This document shows, in pieces, positions 26,556 through 36,804 of a DNA stretch of 64,000 nucleotides (its first letter is position 1; every line of letters starts with the position of its first letter). The notes under the pieces are model-generated. The model searched no databases. It saw nothing but the letters and a program-made list of their open reading frames with translations, and had not been told where the DNA came from. The stretch covers positions 1-64,000 of the forward strand of contig CAIKAC010000012.1 in the NCBI GenBank assembly GCA_903825305.1, read 5' to 3'. This DNA comes from an uncultured Actinomycetes bacterium. GTDB taxonomy: Bacteria > Actinomycetota > Acidimicrobiia > Acidimicrobiales > RAAP-2. A program made the translations under genes and the position numbers.

Positions 26556-27115
26556 ACAACTTAATCCTCCAAGCCCAAGAGGCACAGGCCTGCCGAGCCT
26601 GTGACCTCGCTAAGTCGCGACGTCAGGCGGTCTTTGGAAGCGGGCCGAGCGACGCTCGACTCATGGTGATTGGTGAAGCGCCTGGTCGCCATGAAGACGA
26701 AGGGGGCGCTCCATTCATTGGACGCTCGGGACAAGTGCTCGTGCGTTTACTGGAAGAAGAGCTCGGGCTGGGTCGCGATGATGTGTATATCGCCAACGCG
26801 GTGAAATGCAGACCTCCAGAAAATCGGACGCCAACGAAGCAAGAGATAGTCGCATGTGGGCCACGCTTGGCTGCCCAAATCGCTGCATTGGGGCCCCGTG
26901 TCCTGTTGTGTGTTGGCGCAACCGCCCAACGCGCCGTCATAGGCGATGCATCACCCATGCGAGAAGCCCATGGGCAGATCTTTGAAACTCGCTGTGGGGC
27001 CAAGGCGGTCGTGACATACCACCCAGCGGCTGCCCTTCGTGGTGGAAGCCGTATCGTGGATCTGATGCGCCAAGACCTCCACGTTGTCCGCGCCCTACTC
27101 AGCACCGCCTCATGA
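26552..27115 (+). CDS. uracil-DNA glycosylase, family 4 (4Fe-4S)
   Basis: Removes uracil from DNA to start base-excision repair. The 187-residue product has four cysteines at 14, 17, 86 and 102, the iron-sulfur ligand set of family 4. It also has motif A GEAPGRHEDEGGAPFIGRSG, NAVKCRPPENRTP, and the C-terminal TYHPAAALR motif. The GTG start overlaps the preceding hydrolase stop and its stop overlaps tsaE (ATGA). Length fits thermophilic-type family-4 enzymes. It sits within the t6A gene run, probably only by operon packing. Confidence 0.93.
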   Translation: MNNLILQAQEAQACRACDLAKSRRQAVFGSGPSDARLMVIGEAPGRHEDEGGAPFIGRSGQVLVRLLEEELGLGRDDVYIANAVKCRPPENRTPTKQEIVACGPRLAAQIAALGPRVLLCVGATAQRAVIGDASPMREAHGQIFETRCGAKAVVTYHPAAALRGGSRIVDLMRQDLHVVRALLSTAS

Positions 27116-27603
27116 CTTTGACCCTGACCACCCATTCCGTTGAGGAAACGCGAGACCTTGGTTCCCAATTGGCATCAGTGCTTGTCCCAGGTGTGGTTAT
27201 CGTCGCGGCTGGTGGTCTCGGCGTTGGCAAAACGGCAATGGCTCAGGGGTTAGCGCGTGGCCTCGGCGTCACGGGGAGAGTGACGTCTCCGACGTTTACC
27301 CTGTTGGCATCACATCGGGCGAACAATTCGCGGGGCATCACAACGATGCTCCACGCTGACCTCTATCGCACTGTCTCGGGCGAAGAGGTGGACGACTTGG
27401 CCATCGGTGAGTTAGTCGAATCAGGAGCTGTGTGTTTTGTCGAGTGGGGAGATCTCGCCCCCGATGTCTTGGGCGCGCAACGAATCTTCGTCAGCCTGTC
27501 TCAGGGCGAACTCGATGATGATCGAATCATTGCCATTGAGACCCAGACAACGGCAGTTGCTGAAGGTGCCATCGCCGAAGCACTGGGCGGGTGGTCATCA
27601 TGA
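27112..27603 (+). CDS. tsaE: tRNA threonylcarbamoyladenosine biosynthesis ATPase TsaE
   Basis: TsaE is the ATPase that resets the TsaB-TsaD complex during t6A37 tRNA modification. The 163-residue product has the P-loop GGLGVGKT (residues 34-41), GRVTSPTFTLLASH (switch region) and HADLYRTVSGEEVDDLAIGE. A CFVEWGDLAPDVL motif follows, all typical of the YjeE family. The ATG overlaps the glycosylase stop, and its stop overlaps tsaB (ATGA). Confidence 0.95.
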   Translation: MTLTLTTHSVEETRDLGSQLASVLVPGVVIVAAGGLGVGKTAMAQGLARGLGVTGRVTSPTFTLLASHRANNSRGITTMLHADLYRTVSGEEVDDLAIGELVESGAVCFVEWGDLAPDVLGAQRIFVSLSQGELDDDRIIAIETQTTAVAEGAIAEALGGWSS

Positions 27604-28268
27604 ATATTTTGGCTATCGAAACGGCCACGTCGGTGGCAGCGATCGCGATCTCGAGTGACGAGGGAACTGAGGAAGTTGAAGCTTCTCGCGACATGCACCA
27701 TGTCGAAACCTTGGTGCCCTGCATTCAAGATCACCTGCGCCAGCGCTCGTGGACGATGCGAGATCTTGACCTCATCGTGGTGGACATAGGTCCGGGCCTC
27801 TTTACGGGTTTGCGTGTCGGTGTTTCGGCCGCACGCAGCTTCGCCGCTGCATTGGACTGCGCCATCGTTGGGGTAAGTAGTCTCGAAGTCCTGGCCCGTC
27901 AGCGTCGCCAAGACGAAGATTGTTGGAGCGTCATTGATGCTCGCCGTGGTGAAGTTTTTGCCCAACACTTCCTCGGCGACCAAGCAGTGAGTGACCCCTT
28001 GGTGCTGACCCCCGAAGCACTGGGTCAGCTGGCCGGGGATCAAACAGTTCTGATTGGCGATGGAGCACAGCGTTACCGCGACGTTTTTGCGTCCATGGGC
28101 CTCGTCGTGAATGAGGACGTCGTGACACCGAGTCCGGCATGTGCCATCGAGCTCATCAAGGCACGGCAGTTGACTACGGGTCAAGATCTTCGCTCGATTG
28201 TGCCGATGTATCTGCGCGATCCCGACGCAGTGGCGAACTTTCACGTGCTTGATCGTTTCAAATCATGA
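27600..28268 (+). CDS. tsaB: tRNA threonylcarbamoyladenosine biosynthesis protein TsaB
   Basis: TsaB is a catalytically inactive paralogue of TsaD that forms its scaffold in t6A synthesis. The ATG at 27600, overlapping the tsaE stop, is chosen over a GTG nine bases upstream. It gives 222 residues starting MNILAIETATSVAAIAISSD. The ASKHA-fold motif VDIGPGLFTGLRVGVSAARS is diagnostic. The C-terminal half is poorly conserved, as usual. Its stop overlaps rimI (ATGA). Confidence 0.94.
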   Translation: MNILAIETATSVAAIAISSDEGTEEVEASRDMHHVETLVPCIQDHLRQRSWTMRDLDLIVVDIGPGLFTGLRVGVSAARSFAAALDCAIVGVSSLEVLARQRRQDEDCWSVIDARRGEVFAQHFLGDQAVSDPLVLTPEALGQLAGDQTVLIGDGAQRYRDVFASMGLVVNEDVVTPSPACAIELIKARQLTTGQDLRSIVPMYLRDPDAVANFHVLDRFKS

Positions 28269-28759
28269 CTGCCGTGGTGCTTCAGGAAATGACCAAGGCT
28301 GATCTCAAGGTCGTTGCCGCCATTGAACAATTGTGCTTCCCTGAACCTTGGTCGGAACGTCTCCTCGCCGATGAACTGCGTTTGGCTAATAGGCGATACC
28401 TCGTGGCACGACACGATGAGCTCATCGTTGGTTATGTGGGATGGATGTTCGTTGATGATGAGGTCCACGTCAATACCATTGCGAGTATTCCCGAAGCTCG
28501 AGGCCAAGGCATAGCCACGAGGCTGTTGCTCGAAGGTATTGAAGTGGCCGTTGCCCGAGGTGCCATGGGCATGACCTTGGAGGTCGCGGCGAGTAACGAG
28601 GTTGCCCAACGGCTCTATCAACGATTTGGCCTTGCACCCGTTGGGGTGCGCAAGGGTTACTACGCCGGCGGCGAAGATGCGCTGGTCATGTGGAATCGCG
28701 AGATTGCTTCCGAGCAAGAAATAGCACGTCGCAGCGAACTGGCACGGGGCCTATCGTGA
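28265..28759 (+). CDS. rimI: ribosomal protein S18-alanine N-acetyltransferase
   Basis: GNAT-family N-terminal acetyltransferase. The 164-residue product has CFPEPWSERLLADELRLANR near the start, ASIPEARGQGIATRLLLEGI (acetyl-CoA binding, Q/RxxGxG/A) and LEVAASNEVAQRLYQRFGLA, then RKGYYAGGEDALVMW. These are the RimI pattern. Its place between tsaB and tsaD is the conserved actinobacterial order. The stop overlaps the GTG start of tsaD. Confidence 0.92.
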   Translation: MTAVVLQEMTKADLKVVAAIEQLCFPEPWSERLLADELRLANRRYLVARHDELIVGYVGWMFVDDEVHVNTIASIPEARGQGIATRLLLEGIEVAVARGAMGMTLEVAASNEVAQRLYQRFGLAPVGVRKGYYAGGEDALVMWNREIASEQEIARRSELARGLS

Positions 28760-29784
28760 GCAGCATGACAACGGGCAAGATTTTGGCCATTGAGTCAAGT
28801 TGTGATGAAACCGCCGCAGCCGTAGTTACCCGAGACCTTAGGGTCCTGAGTTCCGTTGTGTCGAGCCAAATCGCACTCCACGAATCCTTCGGTGGGGTGG
28901 TGCCAGAAATTGCCGGCCGCGCCCACTTAGAAGTGATGGAGCCCGTCGTTGAAGCGGCCCTGGTCCAAGCTGGTGCTTCCATGACGCAGCCGGACATTGA
29001 TGCGGTGGCGGTAACCGCAGGGCCTGGACTCATCGGCTCCTTGCTCGTGGGCTTGTCCGCAGCGAAAGCACTCTGTCTTGCCTGGGGTGTTCCGCTCATC
29101 GCGGTCAATCACATGGAAGGCCACCTCTTCGCCGCTCAATTGGAAAACCCCAACGTGGCGTTCCCCGCGGTGACGTTGCTGGTCTCGGGTGGCCACACGG
29201 AATTCATTGAAGTTCGCGGTCCTGGACACTATCGACTTCTTGGTGCGACCATCGATGACGCGGCCGGTGAGGCCTACGACAAGGTGGCGCGTTACGTGGG
29301 CCTTGGTTATCCAGGTGGCCCGGCCATCGACCGACTGGCGCAAGGAGGGAACCCCAAAGCCCTCAAACTACCGAGAGCCATGATGGGCGATGGTCTCGAT
29401 GTGTCATTCTCGGGACTTAAATCTGCGGTGATTCGGGCCGTTGATCGAGATGATCAGCTTGAACTTGCCGACATTGCCGCTTCATTCCAAGCGGCAGCCG
29501 TGGATGTCTTAGTCGCCAAAGCCATGAGGGCGGTTGATCTAGTGGACGCAAAGACCCTGGTGCTCGGTGGCGGGGTAGCGGCAAATTCTGAACTGCGTCG
29601 ACGAGCTCAAGAGGCCTGCGACGAAGCAGGAATTGCCTGCGCGCTGCCTTCACTCGCGATGTGCACGGACAATGCCGCCATGATTGGCGCCGCGGGGTGG
29701 CATCGTTTGGCCGAGAATGGTCCCAATGACCTTAAGGTGGGTGCCGATCCCTCATGGCAACTCGAGATGGAGGTACTCACATGA
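28756..29784 (+). CDS. tsaD: tRNA N6-adenosine threonylcarbamoyltransferase TsaD
   Basis: TsaD transfers the threonylcarbamoyl group to A37 of ANN-decoding tRNAs. From the GTG at 28756 (overlapping the rimI stop) the product is 342 residues. An ATG at 28765 is the alternative start and matches the family N-terminus equally well (TTGKILAIESSCDETAAAVV). Metal ligands His119 and His123 lie in VNHMEGHLFAA. TAGPGLIGSLLVGLSAAKAL, VSGGHTEF, GLGYPGGPAID and LGGGVAANSELR are also conserved. The pdxH ATG overlaps its stop. Confidence 0.95.
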   Translation: MSSMTTGKILAIESSCDETAAAVVTRDLRVLSSVVSSQIALHESFGGVVPEIAGRAHLEVMEPVVEAALVQAGASMTQPDIDAVAVTAGPGLIGSLLVGLSAAKALCLAWGVPLIAVNHMEGHLFAAQLENPNVAFPAVTLLVSGGHTEFIEVRGPGHYRLLGATIDDAAGEAYDKVARYVGLGYPGGPAIDRLAQGGNPKALKLPRAMMGDGLDVSFSGLKSAVIRAVDRDDQLELADIAASFQAAAVDVLVAKAMRAVDLVDAKTLVLGGGVAANSELRRRAQEACDEAGIACALPSLAMCTDNAAMIGAAGWHRLAENGPNDLKVGADPSWQLEMEVLT

Positions 29785-30404
29785 AGCGAGGCGAACAGCC
29801 TGCATGGTTTCCCCTCGATGACGCTGAGGTGATGGGCGATCCCTTTGAGATGTTTTCTGCTTGGTACGACCAAGCAACCGAGATCGTGAGAGAGCCTGAA
29901 GCTATTTGTGTGGCAACGGCAGATGCCTCAGGTCAACCAGCCGCGCGGATGGTCTTGCTTCGGAACTTTGACGAGCGAGGTTTCGTCTTTCATACCAACT
30001 ATGAATCCCGCAAAGGCCATGACATCGAAGAAAACCCCAAGGGAGCAATCTTGTGGTTTATCGAGGAGATGGGCCGACAAGTTCGCATCGAGGGAAGCAT
30101 CGAGAAGATCAGTGCCCAAGAATCAGATGCGTACTTTGCGCGACGAAACCGTGGCCATCAAATCGGCGCACATGCTTCCGCACAGAGCCAACCCATCGAA
30201 AGTCGTAAAGCACTCGAAGCGCGCTTCCTCGATACCGAAGCAGCGTTCGAAGGACGTGGCGTCCCGCGACCCCAGTACTGGGGTGGGTATCAACTCGTTC
30301 CAAGTCATTTTGAGTTTTGGCAGCAGCGTCCCGATCGCTACCACGATCGCTACTTCTATGAGCGAGACGGCACTTCGTGGCGCGTTCAACGCCACCAACC
30401 ATAA
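29781..30404 (+). CDS. pdxH: pyridoxamine 5'-phosphate oxidase
   Basis: PdxH oxidises pyridoxamine or pyridoxine 5'-phosphate to PLP using FMN. The ATG at 29781 overlaps the tsaD stop and gives 207 residues. Diagnostic stretches are PAARMVLLRNFDERGFVFHT, then RQVRIEGSIEKIS, RPQYWGGYQLVPSHFEFWQ and the C-terminal W-RVQRHQP ending. Length is normal. It supplies PLP, which Alr upstream uses. The reading frame ends the long coupled run that began at glmM. Confidence 0.94.
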   Translation: MKRGEQPAWFPLDDAEVMGDPFEMFSAWYDQATEIVREPEAICVATADASGQPAARMVLLRNFDERGFVFHTNYESRKGHDIEENPKGAILWFIEEMGRQVRIEGSIEKISAQESDAYFARRNRGHQIGAHASAQSQPIESRKALEARFLDTEAAFEGRGVPRPQYWGGYQLVPSHFEFWQQRPDRYHDRYFYERDGTSWRVQRHQP

Positions 30405-30462
30405 AAACAGTCGCCAGAGGTCACACCAGCGACCTATCGTGAGCGAGTGAGGAGGTAGTGCC

Positions 30463-30930
30463 ATGACGACACCTGAGGAACCTACGCACCGAGAAACTAT
30501 GAAACTTGCTCCCTATGGGAGGCGCGTTGGTGGGTACCTCCTAGACGGTGTGATCATTGGCGGTGGCTACCTCGTGGCGATAGCGATTTTTGCCACGTCT
30601 CGAGTTCCGTTGCTTGGCCTTTTGTTGGGTGTGGCGCTGGCCATTGTGTATCCGTGGCTCATGATTGCGTTCTCACAAGGCCAAACGCTGGGTATGAAAG
30701 CCGTCAAAGTCAAGTGTGTCGACGCCAAAACGGGAAAGGTCCCGAGTGCTGGTAAGGCGTTGGGCCGAACCTTTGGCGCAATTTTGTGCAACATCATTTT
30801 CTTCGTGGGATGGTTGGATTTGCTGTGGCCTGCGTGGGACCAAAAGCGCCAAACCTTGCACGACAAGATGGCGGGGACCTTGGTAGTCGATGTCGGTATT
30901 GCACCCAACACCACGGTTACCTTCGGCTAA
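30463..30930 (+). CDS. RDD family membrane protein
   Basis: The 155-residue protein has the RDD-domain pattern: RRVGGYLLDGVIIGG (Arg and Asp in the first helix), three or so hydrophobic helices (about 22-65 and 105-125) and the cytosolic TLHDKMAGTLVV motif after the last helix. GQTLGMKAVKVKCVDAKTGK is a typical internal loop. A strong GAGGAGG ribosome-binding site precedes the ATG. Family function is poorly defined; some members are linked to Na+/H+ antiport. A second RDD gene follows. Confidence 0.85.
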   Translation: MTTPEEPTHRETMKLAPYGRRVGGYLLDGVIIGGGYLVAIAIFATSRVPLLGLLLGVALAIVYPWLMIAFSQGQTLGMKAVKVKCVDAKTGKVPSAGKALGRTFGAILCNIIFFVGWLDLLWPAWDQKRQTLHDKMAGTLVVDVGIAPNTTVTFG

Positions 30931-30987
30931 CGCCTTCGAGCTTGGGTGGCCATCTAGGATCATGACTTCTTCAATCTCAGGATGACC

Positions 30988-31563
30988 ATGAGCGACGAAC
31001 CTTCCGACGAGAAGCCAATTATTGATCCATGGCCACTAGGTCAGCCCGAGCCGGACTCGCTCGCGTCCATTACCCCGATATCACCCGATATTGGAGCGCC
31101 CGCTTCGCTGCCACTTGCCGGGTTTTGGTGGCGATTCTTGGGCTTCTTCATCGATGGGATCATTGTCGGGCTCGTGGCAGACACTCTGACGATTCGCATC
31201 AGTCATCTGAATGTGTGGGCGGGGGCTGTTGCTGCACTGCTGGTGAATTTCCTCTACGCCAGTTTGCTCATTGGACTCTGGAATGGTCAGACCTTGGGGA
31301 TGCGCGCTTGTCGTTTGCGCTGCGTTGATGCCTCAACGCGCCAGGTTCCCACTCCACGGCAAGCAGCCGTGCGCGCATTGGTGGCCGGACTCTTCACCAT
31401 TCCTTCGGAGTTTTCTGGCGTGGGCATCGTGGTTGAGTTCGTTGACCTCGTGATGCCAGCCTTCGACAAGATGAACCGCACCGTGCACGACCGGGCAGCT
31501 CACACGGTGGTCGTCAGAGAAGCCAAGCCAAAGCCGGACGCCACCGTAACCTTTGAGCGCTAA
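30988..31563 (+). CDS. RDD family membrane protein (second copy)
   Basis: The protein has an acidic and proline-rich N-terminal region of about 40 residues. RDD features follow: PLAGFWWRFLGFFIDGIIVG, IGLWNGQTLGMRACRLRCVD, and the C-terminal NRTVHDRAAHTVVV. The ATG at 30988 (191 residues) has AGGA five bases upstream; an ATG two codons earlier overlaps that element and is less likely. A TAGGAT hexamer at 30955-30960 could be its -10. It shares the GQTLGM and VHD/LHD motifs with the preceding gene, so the two are probably tandem paralogues. Its stop is one base from the stop of the convergent SDR gene. Confidence 0.83.
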   Translation: MSDEPSDEKPIIDPWPLGQPEPDSLASITPISPDIGAPASLPLAGFWWRFLGFFIDGIIVGLVADTLTIRISHLNVWAGAVAALLVNFLYASLLIGLWNGQTLGMRACRLRCVDASTRQVPTPRQAAVRALVAGLFTIPSEFSGVGIVVEFVDLVMPAFDKMNRTVHDRAAHTVVVREAKPKPDATVTFER

Positions 31564-31564
31564 A

Positions 31565-32461
31565 TCAGCTGGGCCTCGTCGAGGTCACGCCGCCGTCAAC
31601 GGTGAGAGAAGAACCCGTGACATATGCGGCTTCGTCTGACAACAAGAAACGAATGACGGTGGCAACATCATCGGGCTCCGCTACGCGCAGGAGTGGAATA
31701 GTCGAGGCGATGTGGTCGATGACGGCATCGGTGGCAAACATTAAGTCGGTCATCTCGGTGCGGACGTAACCAGGGCATACGGCGTTGACGCGAATGCCAG
31801 ATGGTCCGAGGGCGTGCGCCGCAGAACGCGTGAGTCCAAGGAGCCCTGCCTTGGACGCGTCATAGGCCGAAACCAATTTGTTGGAAACAAATGCGTCCAT
31901 GGACGACACGTAGACAATGGCTGAACCGGGTGTTGCCTCTATGAGTGCAGGGGTCAAGGCCTTGGTGAGCATCGCAGCTGCACGCAAGTTCACGTCCATC
32001 GTCTCGTCCCAAATTTCATCAGTGAGTTGATCGATGGCTTTCGCCCTAATGACGCCGGCTGCGTGAACGAGACCGCCAATGACGCCGAGGCTATTTCTCG
32101 TGACCGCGACTGCGTTGTCAAGGTCATCGGTTTTGGTGACATCGATGGTCACACCGATCGCGAGCGTGCCGAATCGCTCGCGACAGGCTAGAGCCACATC
32201 ATCGGCTCGTTCGCCGATCTTGTCCCAAATAGCAACGGGACGACCGGCTTCAGCCAATCGAAGCGCCGTTGCTTGGCCAATACCTTCTCCACCGCCCGTC
32301 ACCACCACAGCGGTTGAGGGGCTCCCCAGGTGCTCGGTGGGGATGCGTCTGGTTTGTGGCCGGCGGTCTCTTTTGGTGGCGGTATTCGATCGGGCGGGGA
32401 TCACGCCAGCGGGGCGGCTGCGTTTCGCGGTTTTGGTAGTTGCCGGCTTCGTGGTGGCCAT
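31565..32461 (-). CDS. short-chain dehydrogenase/reductase with basic N-terminal extension
   Basis: NAD(P)-dependent oxidoreductase of unknown substrate. The 298-residue product begins with about 45 basic, Thr/Ala/Arg-rich residues that look disordered. A complete SDR follows: VVVTGGGEGIGQATALRLAE (dinucleotide binding), VSSMDAFVSNKLVSAYDASK (catalytic Ser and Y-x3-K), and NAVCPGYVRTEMTD. It ends with VTGSSLTVDGG, typical of FabG-like SDRs. It is divergent from groES and convergent with the RDD genes. The GAGGATT ribosome-binding site supports the ATG used. Confidence 0.87.
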   Translation of the reverse strand: MATTKPATTKTAKRSRPAGVIPARSNTATKRDRRPQTRRIPTEHLGSPSTAVVVTGGGEGIGQATALRLAEAGRPVAIWDKIGERADDVALACRERFGTLAIGVTIDVTKTDDLDNAVAVTRNSLGVIGGLVHAAGVIRAKAIDQLTDEIWDETMDVNLRAAAMLTKALTPALIEATPGSAIVYVSSMDAFVSNKLVSAYDASKAGLLGLTRSAAHALGPSGIRVNAVCPGYVRTEMTDLMFATDAVIDHIASTIPLLRVAEPDDVATVIRFLLSDEAAYVTGSSLTVDGGVTSTRPS

Positions 32462-32530
32462 GGGAATCCTCGGCTTTTTTGGGGTAATTGGGAGCCTACC
32501 GAGGTGGAGCCAAAAAAAGGGGGAGTGCGG

Positions 32531-32558
32531 TTGGCACTCTCGCCCCGATACTGCTAAT
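32531..32558 (+). promoter_or_regulatory. groESL promoter overlapping a degenerate CIRCE-like repeat
   Basis: TTGGCA at 32531-32536 and GCTAAT at 32553-32558 (16-base spacing) form a good sigma-A promoter. The same bases make an imperfect copy of the CIRCE operator: TTGGCACTC, nine bases, TACTGCTAA (32531-32557), with the second arm differing from GAGTGCTAA at two positions. It lies next to a better CIRCE, so two HrcA sites may sit in tandem. Confidence 0.6.
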
Positions 32559-32585
32559 CTGGCACTCGCAACATTCGAGTGCTAA
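32559..32585 (+). promoter_or_regulatory. CIRCE operator (HrcA site) of groES-groEL
   Basis: CTGGCACTC, nine bases, GAGTGCTAA matches the CIRCE inverted repeat (TTAGCACTC-N9-GAGTGCTAA) at 16 of 18 arm positions. It starts at the end of the -10 element, where bound HrcA would block transcription. Heat-shock derepression through HrcA is established for this element in many bacteria. The hrcA gene is not in the window. Confidence 0.9.
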
Positions 32586-32607
32586 CTGGCCCAAGGAGGC
32601 TCCACCG

Positions 32608-32901
32608 ATGAACATGCAACCCCTCGACGACCGGATTGTGGTCCGTCCTAGCGAATCAGAAGAAACCACTGCTTCAGGCTTGGTTATCCCTGACTCGGCC
32701 AAGGAGAAGCCCCAACAGGGTGAAGTCTTGGCTGTCGGCCCCGGCCGTCGTGCAGACAACACAGGCGAGATCATCCCGCTCGACGTCAAAGTCGGCGACA
32801 CCGTCGTCTACTCCAAGTACGGCGGCACCGAAATTGCCGTTGATGGCCAGGACCTTCTCATCCTGACCAGCCGCGACGTGCTCGCCAAGATCGTTAAGTA
32901 A
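32608..32901 (+). CDS. groES: co-chaperonin GroES
   Basis: GroES is the heptameric lid of the GroEL chaperonin. The start at 32608 ([20 protein letters not shown]) has AAGGAGG nine bases upstream; further upstream the open frame crosses the operator and is not coding. It gives 97 residues, the normal length. The mobile loop [20 protein letters not shown] and the roof region with [14 protein letters not shown] are present. Regulated by the CIRCE element just upstream. A strong hairpin separates it from groEL. Confidence 0.97.
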   Translation: MNMQPLDDRIVVRPSESEETTASGLVIPDSAKEKPQQGEVLAVGPGRRADNTGEIIPLDVKVGDTVVYSKYGGTEIAVDGQDLLILTSRDVLAKIVK

Positions 32902-32923
32902 CGATCGCAGTATCCCCCTTGTG

Positions 32924-34639
<1,716 letters not shown>

Positions 34640-34658
34640 TTCAGCGCGCTCAACAGAG

Positions 34659-34708
34659 CTCGAACAATGGCCGGACTCTTCGTGAGTCCGGCCATTGTGC
34701 TGTTCGAG
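34659..34708 (+). terminator. terminator hairpin of groESL
   Basis: ACAATGGCCGGACTC (34664-34678) pairs perfectly with GAGTCCGGCCATTGT (34684-34698) around a 5-base TTCGT loop. Outer arms CTCGA and TCGAG extend the stem across a small bulge. There is no long T-run, as is common for high-GC terminators. It lies 24 bases past the groEL stop. Confidence 0.75.
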
Positions 34709-34741
34709 TGAAGCGTGGATCTAGCCCCTAGCCTCAGAGAG

Positions 34742-35551
34742 ATGCCCTACCCCCAAGTCATCCCTCGACCCAATAGGCACTGGCCGGGACGAACTGCCCC
34801 CTGGCCGGTAGAGGGCATTGGGCCGGTCACGATTGAGCGCGTACGAAGCGTCATGGAGGCCGAGGGGTATCGTGGCGATCCGCCCTTAGGGCCCCACATC
34901 ATGGGACCCGATGATCTCGAAGTCGGCTTACCTGCTGGCTATCGACCACCGACGAGTCACTCAGCAGTACTCATCGCGCTCTTCGAAGAAGACAACGATG
35001 TGAGAATTATCCTGACCCGTCGCTCTTCGAAATTGCGCAACCACGCCCATCAGGTGGCCTTCCCTGGCGGTCGCCTTGATGAGGGCGAAAGTTTCTTGGA
35101 TGCAGCGTTGCGCGAAGCTCATGAAGAGGTGGGCCTCGATCCATCGTTGGCGACCTTTCTCGGCCACTTGGATCCCTTGCGCACTGCCTCAACGAAGTTC
35201 CGGGTACAGCCCATGGTGGTGGCTCTCCAAGGACGACCTCAATTACAGGCCAACGAGGCGGAAGTGGAACGAATCTTTGACCATTCCTTCACCGAACTCC
35301 TCCAACCAGGGGTGTACCACGAGGAATTTTGGGATCGGGGAGATCTGGGATTTCCCCGGGAATCCGAGCATGAACTTCACCTACTCCCCGTCTCATTTTT
35401 TGAGGTGGCCGGCGACATGATCTGGGGGATGACAGGTCGATTGCTCGTCCAATTCATCAACCTGCTGGCCGGTACCACCATGCACGCCTTGCCCGCCGAG
35501 ATCGAGGGGCTTCGCGTGAAAAACGTGCTTGAGATTGACGACAGCGTCTGA
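34742..35551 (+). CDS. Nudix hydrolase, CoA-pyrophosphatase-like
   Basis: The 269-residue product (from ATG 34742; an in-frame GTG at 34715 is possible) has a complete Nudix box: GGRLDEGESFLDAALREAHE followed by EVGL, with the catalytic REAHEEVG core. The upstream LTRRSSKLRNHAHQVAFPGG segment is the extra motif of the NudL/NUDT7 family that hydrolyses CoA and acyl-CoA to phosphopantetheine products. About 65 residues precede the Nudix fold. Substrate assignment is by family motif only. It stands between the groEL terminator and guaB3. Confidence 0.82.
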   Translation: MPYPQVIPRPNRHWPGRTAPWPVEGIGPVTIERVRSVMEAEGYRGDPPLGPHIMGPDDLEVGLPAGYRPPTSHSAVLIALFEEDNDVRIILTRRSSKLRNHAHQVAFPGGRLDEGESFLDAALREAHEEVGLDPSLATFLGHLDPLRTASTKFRVQPMVVALQGRPQLQANEAEVERIFDHSFTELLQPGVYHEEFWDRGDLGFPRESEHELHLLPVSFFEVAGDMIWGMTGRLLVQFINLLAGTTMHALPAEIEGLRVKNVLEIDDSV

Positions 35552-35570
35552 ATCGAGTCCAAGCGCCAAC

Positions 35571-35609
35571 TAAGATGAGGTATCGCCGGAGGGTCGGCTC
35601 CGCGATATC
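35571..35609 (+). promoter_or_regulatory. guaB3 leader: -10-like hexamer and hairpin
   Basis: TAAGAT at 35571-35576 could be a -10 element. Right after it, GGTATCG-C-CGGAG (35579-35591) pairs with CTCCG-CGATATC (35598-35609) around a 6-base loop, with one G-T pair and one bulged C. It may instead be the terminator of the Nudix gene. It does not match a purine riboswitch that I recognise. Confidence 0.35.
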
Positions 35610-35640
35610 GAACTAGTCGCGCGCGAGCAAAGGAACCCCC

Positions 35641-36804
35641 ATGGCAGAGATTGAGATTGGTATCGGCAAATCAGGTCGCCGGGCATACGGCTTCGATGAC
35701 ATCGCCATCGTTCCGTCACGTCGGACGCGTGACCCAGAAGACGTCGACATTTCATGGGACATCGACGCGTATCACTTTGATCTCCCTGTTTTGGCATCAG
35801 CCATGGATGGTGTCGTGAGTCCTCGCACCGCGATCGAGATGGGCCGCCTTGGTGGCGCAGGAGTGTTGAACCTCGAAGGTTTGTGGACGCGTTACGAAGA
35901 CCCAATGCCGTTGTTTGCAGAGATCATGGAGCTCGACAACGACAAAGCAACGGCTCGTATGCAACAGATGTACGAAGAGCCAATCAAACTCGAACTCGTG
36001 AGCGCTCGCATCAAGGAACTCAACGATGCAGGCATCATCTCGGCCGCGTCGGTAACTCCACAACGAACCGACTGGATGGCCAAGGCCATTGCTGAAGCTG
36101 GCTTGAACATTCTGGTGGTGCAAGGCACCGTTGTTTCTGCCGAGCACGTCTCGAAGACCGTCGAGCCTTTGAACTTGAAGCAGTTCATCCGCGAATACGA
36201 CATCCCGACCATCGTCGGTGGATGTGCGTCGTACCAAGCTGGCCTGCACCTCATGCGCACCGGCGCCATTGGTGTACTCGTTGGTGTTGGTCCGGGCAAT
36301 GCCTGCACCACGCGTGGCGTTCTAGGACTCGGTGTTCCTCAAGCCACAGCCATCGCCGACGTGGCAGGTGCTCGTATGCGCCACTTGGATGAAACCGGTG
36401 TCTATGTTCACGTGATCGCCGACGGTGGCATGTCCAAGGGTGGCGATGTTTCCAAAGCCATCGCCTGTGGAGCAGATGCCGTCATGCTTGGCTCACCGCT
36501 CTCGTCGGCGGTAGAAGCGCCGGCTCCTGGGAACCACTGGGGTATGGCAACCTTCCACCCCACGCTTCCTCGTGGCACCCGAGTCAAGACCCAGGTGCGG
36601 GGAACTCTGGAAGAGATCTTGCTTGGACCGGCGCACCAAAACGATGGTCGTATGAACCTCTTCGGGGCGCTGCGCACCTCCATGGCCACCTGTGGTTATG
36701 AGACGGTCAAGGAGTTCCAGAAGGCTGAAGTGATGGTTGCTCCGTCACTTCAAACCGAAGGCAAGGACTTGCAACGCTCCCAAGGCGTGGGAATGGGCCA
36801 TTGA
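35641..36804 (+). CDS. guaB3: IMP dehydrogenase-family protein GuaB3
   Basis: The 387-residue protein is an IMPDH/GMPR-family TIM barrel without CBS domains. It starts [20 protein letters not shown] and has [20 protein letters not shown]. The catalytic loop [20 protein letters not shown] holds the nucleophile Cys222. [20 protein letters not shown] binds the phosphate. This is the GuaB3 subfamily, usually beside guaB2 in actinobacteria; no full-length guaB with CBS domains is in the window. Cyanobacterial GuaB3 is reported to be an IMP dehydrogenase, while the actinobacterial role is unsettled. Its stop overlaps the TTG start of guaA, so the two are coupled. AAAGGAA precedes the ATG. Confidence 0.92.
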   Translation: MAEIEIGIGKSGRRAYGFDDIAIVPSRRTRDPEDVDISWDIDAYHFDLPVLASAMDGVVSPRTAIEMGRLGGAGVLNLEGLWTRYEDPMPLFAEIMELDNDKATARMQQMYEEPIKLELVSARIKELNDAGIISAASVTPQRTDWMAKAIAEAGLNILVVQGTVVSAEHVSKTVEPLNLKQFIREYDIPTIVGGCASYQAGLHLMRTGAIGVLVGVGPGNACTTRGVLGLGVPQATAIADVAGARMRHLDETGVYVHVIADGGMSKGGDVSKAIACGADAVMLGSPLSSAVEAPAPGNHWGMATFHPTLPRGTRVKTQVRGTLEEILLGPAHQNDGRMNLFGALRTSMATCGYETVKEFQKAEVMVAPSLQTEGKDLQRSQGVGMGH

